From the NCBI RefSeq assembly GCF_000615805.1, contig NZ_BAMJ01000015.1, positions 1 to 53,845 of the forward strand: a DNA stretch of 53,845 nt, written 5' to 3'. The notes below the pieces were generated by a model that was not told the DNA's origin, did not search any database, and saw only the letters and a list, made by a program, of their open reading frames with translations. Source of the DNA: Latilactobacillus fuchuensis DSM 14340 = JCM 11249. Its GTDB lineage: Bacteria; Bacillota; Bacilli; Lactobacillales; Lactobacillaceae. Shown in pieces: positions 47,909-53,845 of this stretch (its first letter is position 1; every line of letters begins with the position of its first letter). Made by a program: the position numbers and the translations under genes.

Positions 47909-48631
47909 TTACCCCTTTCCAACTTTTTTAACTTCTTGAATGAACTTAGGTAATACTAACATACGCTTGAACCGAGTTGGCTCCTTCAGCAGTCGATAGA
48001 ACCATTCTAAATGTAGTCGTTGCATCCAGACAGGCGCACGTTTGGTCACACCTGAAAAAACGTCAAAACTGCCACCAATTCCCATCAAATACCCCTTATC
48101 CAATTGATGTTTTAAACCAGTCAAGAAGTACTCTTGCTTGGGGAAACCAAGCGCAGCAAAAACCATATCCGGCGCTTTATCAATGATATCCGTTTGAATT
48201 GTTAAATCTTCTATATCGAAATAACCATTATGATAACCAACTAACTGAATATCAGGATAATCTTCAGCAATTCTCTGAACAGCAAGTTCGATGATTTCTT
48301 GTTTAGCCCCCACTAAATAAACACTTAGTTTTTTTTGATTTGCTAAGTTTAATAACGCTAAAAAAAGATCATAACCTGTGACACGTTCTTTAATCGGCGT
48401 TTTTAACATCTGACCAGCTTTAATAACACCGATGCCATCAGCCGTGATATAATCAGCTTCATTTAATAATAATTTTTGATATTTTGGTGTCTCTTTAGCA
48501 TACATTACAATTTCTGGATTGGCCGTTACAACCAGTGTTTTTTGTTGTTGCTCAATTCTTTCTTGAAACTTCGCTATAAATTCAGATTCTGTATAATTAT
48601 CAAATGGTACGTTTAAAATGTCAACTTTCAC
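47909..48631 (-). CDS. WecG/TagA/CpsF-family glycosyltransferase (GT26)
   Basis: 240 residues from a GTG start. Family motifs in order: VTANPEIVMYAKE, YITADGIGVIKAGQ, ERVTGYDLF, AALGFPKQEYF and GIGGSFDVFSG with LEWFYRLLKEPTRFKRM. TagA adds ManNAc to GlcNAc-PP-undecaprenol to make the linkage unit of wall teichoic acid; WecG and CpsF homologues do similar work in other polymers. With TagB/F-like and TagD-like genes nearby, a teichoic-acid-type linkage unit is plausible. Confidence 0.9.
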   Translation of the reverse strand: MKVDILNVPFDNYTESEFIAKFQERIEQQQKTLVVTANPEIVMYAKETPKYQKLLLNEADYITADGIGVIKAGQMLKTPIKERVTGYDLFLALLNLANQKKLSVYLVGAKQEIIELAVQRIAEDYPDIQLVGYHNGYFDIEDLTIQTDIIDKAPDMVFAALGFPKQEYFLTGLKHQLDKGYLMGIGGSFDVFSGVTKRAPVWMQRLHLEWFYRLLKEPTRFKRMLVLPKFIQEVKKVGKG

Positions 48632-48634
48632 TTC

Positions 48635-50071
48635 TTAATGACCTCTTTTCTTAATAACATTTCCCAATATTTGGCGAACATCTGTTGCCAATTCAAATTT
48701 ACCCAGCCAGAATAAGCCAAAATAAATGCCTAAAATAATAATTGATTTAAAGGCCATATTCAAAAATGCATTTGGAATTAAATTAGGCATAAAATATCCA
48801 ATTATAAACGTTATCCCCGCTAATAAAAAATATTTTGGCGTATCTTTAAAGATATAGCGCGCATTATAGTACTCGCGAACAATCCAAATTCTTAACAAAC
48901 AAACAACTGCTTCAACCGTTAAAATATTAATGGTTGCACCCAAAGCCCCTAAAATTGGATCAAACGTAAAGTTTAAAATCAGACTTAAAATCGCACCAAT
49001 GATTAACGGAATCGCAAATTCTTTATCTTTACGAATTGCTAAAGCAAATTGATTTGAAAAGACGCCACCAATTGGAATTAGGATAATTGAAAAGCTAATA
49101 AAAAACATCAAATGAGTCATCGGTGTAAATTGGCTACCAAAAAACCAAGGAACGAATTCTTTCGTATTACACATCACAGTGACCATGAACGCCAATCCTA
49201 AAGCCAAAGTTGTCTCATATGATTTTTTCAAAAAAAGTTGTTGATCTTTTTCAGAGCTAGCTGCCATTTTAGGCATCATGACAACCGTGATTGATGTAAT
49301 GACACCTAGTATAATATTAGCAATTCGTTGCGACTGGTCATAATAGGATACTTGAGTAGTACTCTGGAATAATCCCAGAATAGGTTTATCTAGAGAGGTA
49401 TACACCTGGGTTGCTATTTGCGGCACAATTAAAGTCGCAATTACAACCATTGATGCTTTCAAATGGTAATATCGACCAACAAAATGGGGAACGTATTTGC
49501 GAATCTGTAACCAGAATACAGAATTCCCTAATAAATTGCCCATCGACATAATTAACATATATAACCCTAAATCAGCTGGATCATGAACAAAGATAAAGAT
49601 CAAAACAACACTGAACAATTTGATAATTGTATTTCGAAAAACCACTCTTCCAAATTCTGCAATCCCCTGAAAGAACCATGAGATATCAATCATGGTTCCT
49701 AATAAGAATGGCAATTGTAATAAGAAATACATGTAATATTTAGGTTTGAATACAAAACAAACAATTACAAAGATAATGATTGTAATCGCGCTCAACGTTG
49801 CTTGGATTAGCCATAAGCCCCAAAAAGCTGATTCAAATTCCGATTGGTCTTTATCAGCACGCAATCTTGCAATTGTTCTTGTGCCAATCTGCCCCATTGC
49901 TGAAGCACAAAAGACCATAATAAACTGGATTGTAAAGTTAACTGAACTATTAATCCCTAGCGGCCCAGGTCCCAATACACGTGATAAATACGGGGCAGTT
50001 ATTAAAGGAACAATCACTAAGAAGACTTGATATATTGCATTATAAAAGAAATCTTTAAATAATTTTCTCAT
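48635..50071 (-). CDS. Polysaccharide flippase (Wzx/MATE-like)
   Basis: 478 residues, about 12-14 membrane helices, starting FFYNAIYQVFLVIVPLITAPYLSRVLGP, the signature of polysaccharide exporters of the MVF superfamily. Moves lipid-linked repeat units to the outside. Its presence instead of an ABC pair (TagGH) suggests a Wzx/Wzy-type pathway with the ligase-like protein downstream. Last residues followed by GTG of the TagA-like gene with a 3-nt gap. Confidence 0.92.
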   Translation of the reverse strand: MRKLFKDFFYNAIYQVFLVIVPLITAPYLSRVLGPGPLGINSSVNFTIQFIMVFCASAMGQIGTRTIARLRADKDQSEFESAFWGLWLIQATLSAITIIIFVIVCFVFKPKYYMYFLLQLPFLLGTMIDISWFFQGIAEFGRVVFRNTIIKLFSVVLIFIFVHDPADLGLYMLIMSMGNLLGNSVFWLQIRKYVPHFVGRYYHLKASMVVIATLIVPQIATQVYTSLDKPILGLFQSTTQVSYYDQSQRIANIILGVITSITVVMMPKMAASSEKDQQLFLKKSYETTLALGLAFMVTVMCNTKEFVPWFFGSQFTPMTHLMFFISFSIILIPIGGVFSNQFALAIRKDKEFAIPLIIGAILSLILNFTFDPILGALGATINILTVEAVVCLLRIWIVREYYNARYIFKDTPKYFLLAGITFIIGYFMPNLIPNAFLNMAFKSIIILGIYFGLFWLGKFELATDVRQILGNVIKKRGH

Positions 50072-50081
50072 TTTAACTCCA

Positions 50082-51278
50082 TTATTTACAATCTTGAACT
50101 AAATCTTGAATTAGCTGCTTCCAAATTTGTTCAGATGAATTATTTTTCAAATAGGTATCTTGATAGATCATTTTTCTAATTTGATTACGCTCATCATGTA
50201 AGTCTAATTTAAACAAATCGACTAACGCTTGATTAAACTCTTGCATACTCTTAGCAACTAAACCAGGTGCAAATGTCTGATATGGTGTTAACAGGAATCC
50301 CCGTCTAGCTTCATAATTTTTTAAATCATTTGCTAAGAATAACAATGGCTTGTCCATCAATAAATAATCAAAATAAACACTTGAATAGTCAGTCATTAAA
50401 GCATCCGTAACGGCCAGATATTCATATAAATCATGTTGATTTGTTTGTAACCAATTTCCTTTAATCACTTTAACGTGCTTTAATTGGTTCAAAGCTGTCA
50501 CATCAACTTGTTTTTCCTCAACTGGATGCAATTTAGCAATAATAATAATATTTTCACGGGCCAACAACGCTTCGAATTGATTGCTCTCAAAATTAGTCAG
50601 TCCAAAAATATTACCGTTTTTTAACATATCTGATAAATTTTGGTTATTATCTTCCATTCTAAATGTCGGCAGATAAAAAAGAAGGCGTGGTTCCTTTTTT
50701 ATAACAGCTTGATCAAATAACCCTACCAATTCTAATTTACGTTCAGCCTTTTGTTGTTCATCGATTTGAAAAAAATCATTTCTTGGAAAACCTAAATGAA
50801 CAAACTTATTATCAGCAATCCCTTCACAAGCGCTCATTAATGTATCATACATATCTGAAGAAGATGTGATGTAATCTACTGATTTCGACCAATGCTGATG
50901 ACCTTTTTCTAAATCAATAATATTAGCATTTTTAGCTAAAAATCCCATTCTTTTTAATGGTATACCGTGCCATAATTGGATATACGTCTGCCGTTTGGAA
51001 ACTTTGTACGGATCGTGCGTTCCGATGATGACTTGCGAAGAGGCTAATTTTAACCATATTGCCAATTTTAGATGACTACTTGGAAAATTTTCAAGTAACC
51101 AAACATCTTTATAGTGCAACTCTTCTTTTAAATACCGAAATAACGCTAATCCATTCGAACCAGCATAGCCAGAACCATTGATGATACAAATTTGCCCTCG
51201 CTTAACCGGGACTACCTTCAATAAGAGTTTCATCATTTCCATATAAAGTGTAAATAATTTATTTTTTAACAAGCGCAT
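50082..51278 (-). CDS. CDP-glycerol glycerophosphotransferase family protein (TagB/TagF-like)
   Basis: 398 residues from the ATG at 51278 (a GTG directly before it is less likely). Pattern: YIQLWHGIPLKRMG (conserved His), VHLGFPRND, YLPTFR, IIAKLHPVE (second conserved His), VTDALMTDYSSVYFDYLLMDKPLLF. Such enzymes add glycerol phosphate from CDP-glycerol to the linkage unit (TagB) or chain (TagF); the short length without extra domains fits a TagB-like primase. The divergent tagD makes its substrate. -10 TATAAT at 51316-51311. Confidence 0.9.
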   Translation of the reverse strand: MRLLKNKLFTLYMEMMKLLLKVVPVKRGQICIINGSGYAGSNGLALFRYLKEELHYKDVWLLENFPSSHLKLAIWLKLASSQVIIGTHDPYKVSKRQTYIQLWHGIPLKRMGFLAKNANIIDLEKGHQHWSKSVDYITSSSDMYDTLMSACEGIADNKFVHLGFPRNDFFQIDEQQKAERKLELVGLFDQAVIKKEPRLLFYLPTFRMEDNNQNLSDMLKNGNIFGLTNFESNQFEALLARENIIIIAKLHPVEEKQVDVTALNQLKHVKVIKGNWLQTNQHDLYEYLAVTDALMTDYSSVYFDYLLMDKPLLFLANDLKNYEARRGFLLTPYQTFAPGLVAKSMQEFNQALVDLFKLDLHDERNQIRKMIYQDTYLKNNSSEQIWKQLIQDLVQDCK

Positions 51279-51375
51279 CACTTATCCCATTCTTATGATA
51301 TATGTTATTCATTATAGCAAAAATAAGCGGACACCGTTATTTCATTTAATATTTTTAACAAAAGTTAGTAATCAC

Positions 51376-51404
51376 TTGAATTATCCCGCTAAATCAACTA
51401 TGCT
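51376..51404 (+). promoter_or_regulatory. Promoter of tagD
   Basis: TTGAAT (51376-51381), 17-nt spacer, TATGCT (51399-51404). Confidence 0.65.
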
Positions 51405-51435
51405 TTTATCATTACTACCAACAAGGAGCTTTCTA

Positions 51436-51825
51436 ATGACACGAATTTTAACTTATGGCACTTTTGATCTATTACATTGGGGTCACGTACGCCTTTTAGA
51501 ACGTGCAAAATCTCTTGGTGATGAACTAATCGTCGGTCTTTCAACCGATGAATTTAATGCTGAAAAGCACAAGGAAGCCTATCATAATTACGATCATCGT
51601 AAATATATTTTAGAAGCTATCCGCTATGTTGATCACGTTATTCCCGAAAAAGATTGGGATCAAAAAATTAAAGATGTCCAAAAATATGACATTGATATCT
51701 TCGTCATGGGTGATGATTGGGCCGGTAAATTTGATTTTCTTAAAGATTATTGTCAAGTTATCTATTTACCTCGAACTGATGGCATTTCAACAACTAAAAT
51801 TAAAACTGATTTAGAAGAATTATAA
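51436..51825 (+). CDS. tagD: Glycerol-3-phosphate cytidylyltransferase
   Basis: 129 residues from the ATG at 51436, after AAGGAG; a longer frame upstream covers the promoter. Makes CDP-glycerol from CTP and glycerol-3-phosphate for teichoic acid synthesis. Motifs: GTFDLLHWGH (HxGH, His14/His17), VGLSTDEFNAEK, YVDHVIPEKDW, FVMGDDWAGKFDFL and RTDGISTTKI. Transcribed away from the TagB/F-like gene that uses its product; closed by a terminator. Confidence 0.97.
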   Translation: MTRILTYGTFDLLHWGHVRLLERAKSLGDELIVGLSTDEFNAEKHKEAYHNYDHRKYILEAIRYVDHVIPEKDWDQKIKDVQKYDIDIFVMGDDWAGKFDFLKDYCQVIYLPRTDGISTTKIKTDLEEL

Positions 51826-51833
51826 TATCAACT

Positions 51834-51885
51834 AAACAAGCTAACTGTTAATCCAGATTTATGGACTAGCCGTTAGCTTGTTTTT
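51834..51885. terminator. Bidirectional intrinsic terminator
   Basis: AAACAAGCTAAC pairs with GTTAGCTTGTTT, T-run on plus; between tagD (+) and the LTA-synthase-like gene (-). Confidence 0.85.
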
Positions 51886-51895
51886 ATCGATTATA

Positions 51896-53845
51896 TTATT
51901 TAGTTTTATAGAAATCCGTCTGATACGTATACTGATTTCCGTTGGTAATATCATACTGAATTAATTTATAATCTTTCATTATTTGTTTGGTTTCTTTATT
52001 CAAAACCTTGGTCGTTATATAGTTACCATCACTATCCATTGTCTTTTGGCGTTCAGACGCTGGTGTTTTTTGCCAAACATCTGTTAACAATGCATAGTAA
52101 GGTGATACTTTACTATTAGTCTGCGCTAACATCATCGGGGTAAACATATATGGACTAACAACTTTATTTTGAGACACCACTGGGCTCTTAAAATTACTAT
52201 AGATAAAGAAATCAGTCTGATGCAATAATTGATCATATTTCGACTGTTTTGAATCATTATCCGTTTTGAAATTATACACAGATGGCAGATGATCACCATA
52301 AAAGACAACAGTTACTTTTTTATCAATTTTATTAACCTTATTAATAAATTGTTTTAGTGCTTTGTCTGTAAAACTGATTCCTTGTGTATACGTTTCTAAT
52401 TCTGCCTGACTGCTCTTTGTCAAATCGCCGGAAACTTTAATCGTATTTTGATAATCATTCGCTAAGTATGGCATATGATTCTGCATCGTTGTTAATTGAA
52501 TGAATTGACCTTTTTTAGTACGACCAACCTGTTTTAACGTTTCTTTAAAAGCAGAATCATCTGAAATATAATCTGAATTTTGAATTTTTTTAGTGTATGT
52601 TAATTTATCATCGCTATCCAAATTATAGAAATGTTGAAACCCAAACTTCTTAAAAACACGATTCCGACTATAAATAGTTGGCGTAAACGGATGAATCGCA
52701 TTTTTAGTTGAAAAATCATCCATCACTGTTGGAATATTTTTCAGTTTGGGAACTAAATATAAATAAGGAATTGACATACTTGGTGCAAAATTATTCATCG
52801 ATAAACTCGTCAACGCCTCAAATTCAATATTAGCCGTTCCACCACCGTAACCGTAACTATCCATCAGGCCTGACGTGTTTTTTTGCTTAATCTGATCTAA
52901 ATAACTTAACGGATTCTGCGATAATTTAACACCGGGTATCCGATTGGGATTGGCTAAACTTTCACTTAAAACATAGATAACAGTTTGATCGCCAACTTTG
53001 CCTGTCCGATCTTGATTGATTGTCGTTGCTTCTGTTTCATATTTTTTAACAATCGCATTAACCTTCGCTTGGCTATAACCTTTTGGTTTATCCATTACCT
53101 TAACACGTGCCATACTAACCAATCCGACAATTTGTCCATTATACTGCATTTGGACCGACGGTGTTGTTTGAACTGGCTTATATTGAATATCCTTTAAAAA
53201 TCGATTAAAGGCCGTATCTTGATAATCAGAAAATTTAGGCGTGTAGTCTGGTATAAAATAGGCACATACGCTAAATAGCACTGCCGTCATAACTAAGAAT
53301 AGGCTCCGTTCATACCATTTAAATATCGCTTTACCTTTCAGACGATATTGGACAAAACCGATTGCACCAATACCAACGACAACAATAATAACCATTAAAA
53401 AAACCTGGATTGGTTGAATAATTTTTAATAAATCTGGTATATTAAAAATATTACTAAATTCAATTGGTAGAATTGGCTCATTTCGCGCATTAATTTTTAG
53501 CTGATTAGCCACAATATAGATAATCCCAACCAAACTAAAAATCCCAACTGACAAAATTAATCGATTAAAAATAGCTACTATACTGAGATACAATAAGAAT
53601 AATAATAATAAATTTAATAAATTCAACAGCAATTTATCATGATTAGTGTAAACAATCGTTAAATAATGATAGTTAAAGTTGCTAACTGTCATCCCTAGAT
53701 ATAGAATCAGGGCCGCGATGAAGCCCCCATAGTACGTCCATGTTCTGGACCCCCATCCCTGGTTACCTTTAATAGTCTTATTAATTAATCTTACAACTGC
53801 ATAGATAACCACGGTAAAAAGAACAGCTTTCCAAAGTACAGTGCT
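51896..53845 (-). CDS. LTA-synthase/phosphoglycerol-transferase-like sulfatase-fold protein (5' end outside window)
   Basis: At least 649 residues; the frame is still open at the window edge (STVLWKAVLFTVVIYAVV), so the start is missing. Several membrane helices (first 180 residues) precede an extracellular sulfatase-fold domain with YVLSESLANP (metal-binding Glu), GGGTANIEFEALTSLS (nucleophile Thr), TMQNHMPY and VVFYGDHLP (Asp-His metal ligands). Relatives move glycerol phosphate from phosphatidylglycerol to lipoteichoic acid or decorate glycans; diacylglycerol released is recycled by dgkB. Next to tagD, it extends the surface-polymer locus. Confidence 0.85.
   Translation of the reverse strand, partial: STVLWKAVLFTVVIYAVVRLINKTIKGNQGWGSRTWTYYGGFIAALILYLGMTVSNFNYHYLTIVYTNHDKLLLNLLNLLLLFLLYLSIVAIFNRLILSVGIFSLVGIIYIVANQLKINARNEPILPIEFSNIFNIPDLLKIIQPIQVFLMVIIVVVGIGAIGFVQYRLKGKAIFKWYERSLFLVMTAVLFSVCAYFIPDYTPKFSDYQDTAFNRFLKDIQYKPVQTTPSVQMQYNGQIVGLVSMARVKVMDKPKGYSQAKVNAIVKKYETEATTINQDRTGKVGDQTVIYVLSESLANPNRIPGVKLSQNPLSYLDQIKQKNTSGLMDSYGYGGGTANIEFEALTSLSMNNFAPSMSIPYLYLVPKLKNIPTVMDDFSTKNAIHPFTPTIYSRNRVFKKFGFQHFYNLDSDDKLTYTKKIQNSDYISDDSAFKETLKQVGRTKKGQFIQLTTMQNHMPYLANDYQNTIKVSGDLTKSSQAELETYTQGISFTDKALKQFINKVNKIDKKVTVVFYGDHLPSVYNFKTDNDSKQSKYDQLLHQTDFFIYSNFKSPVVSQNKVVSPYMFTPMMLAQTNSKVSPYYALLTDVWQKTPASERQKTMDSDGNYITTKVLNKETKQIMKDYKLIQYDITNGNQYTYQTDFYKTK

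Overview
The window looks like a chromosomal segment of a low-GC lactic acid bacterium of the Lactobacillaceae. The block pcrA-ligA-camS-gatCAB-dgkB-rlmCD, a B12-dependent ribonucleotide reductase, a yybP-ykoY leader on a P-type ATPase gene and the codon usage fit this. A Latilactobacillus (sakei/curvatus-like) source is my best guess; the genus is inference. I see no insertion sequence, prophage, CRISPR array or rRNA.

Layout. 1-3300: repeat array, yxeA-like gene and an altered GH25 lysozyme; divergently, a 64-aa NfeD-like OB protein and an SPFH/stomatin protein. 3300-10700: alpha/beta hydrolase (DUF915 type) and PTS IIC; repeat array; class II ribonucleotide reductase behind a near-consensus NrdR box; an unknown membrane-anchored protein with a WYL-type regulator. 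10850-22850: information-processing core (rlmCD, dgkB, gatBAC, camS, ligA, pcrA) with one small secreted-protein gene inserted. 23000-32700: HAD phosphatase and LacI regulator, repeat array, purK-like/purB, xpt, a GH73 glucosaminidase, a Gfo/Idh oxidoreductase, a GNAT, a cold-shock protein and a YkyA-like lipoprotein. 32700-43310: second GNAT, tRNA-Leu(AAG), ECF S-component, a Tex-SprT reading frame, a P-type ATPase under a Mn2+ riboswitch, and the NAD-salvage pair pncB-nadE. 43400-53845: a cell-surface glycopolymer locus (GT32, O-antigen-ligase/GT2 fusion, GT4, TagA-like, flippase, TagB/F-like, divergent tagD, LTA-synthase-like protein cut by the window edge).

The most striking structure is a dispersed intergenic repeat family: 21 complete units of about 118-122 nt plus 3 partial ones, in seven tandem arrays. 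Each unit folds into a long branched-looking stem with conserved internal blocks. Helices are kept by compensatory changes although primary sequence differs. Arrays sit directly downstream of stop codons, always in the same orientation relative to that gene (antisense), and in five of the six arrays whose far side is visible they lie between the stop codon and an intrinsic terminator. In three genes the last unit supplies the C-terminal codons, twice giving the tail Ser-Ala-Asp-stop. I do not recognise this family.

A second window-wide signal is technical. Eight genes, including the essential ligA and nadE, are broken by exactly one single-base indel each. The simplest reading is assembly or sequencing error rather than eight pseudogenes, so these are annotated as whole genes with the break position given. 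The Tex-SprT fusion should be read with the same caution.
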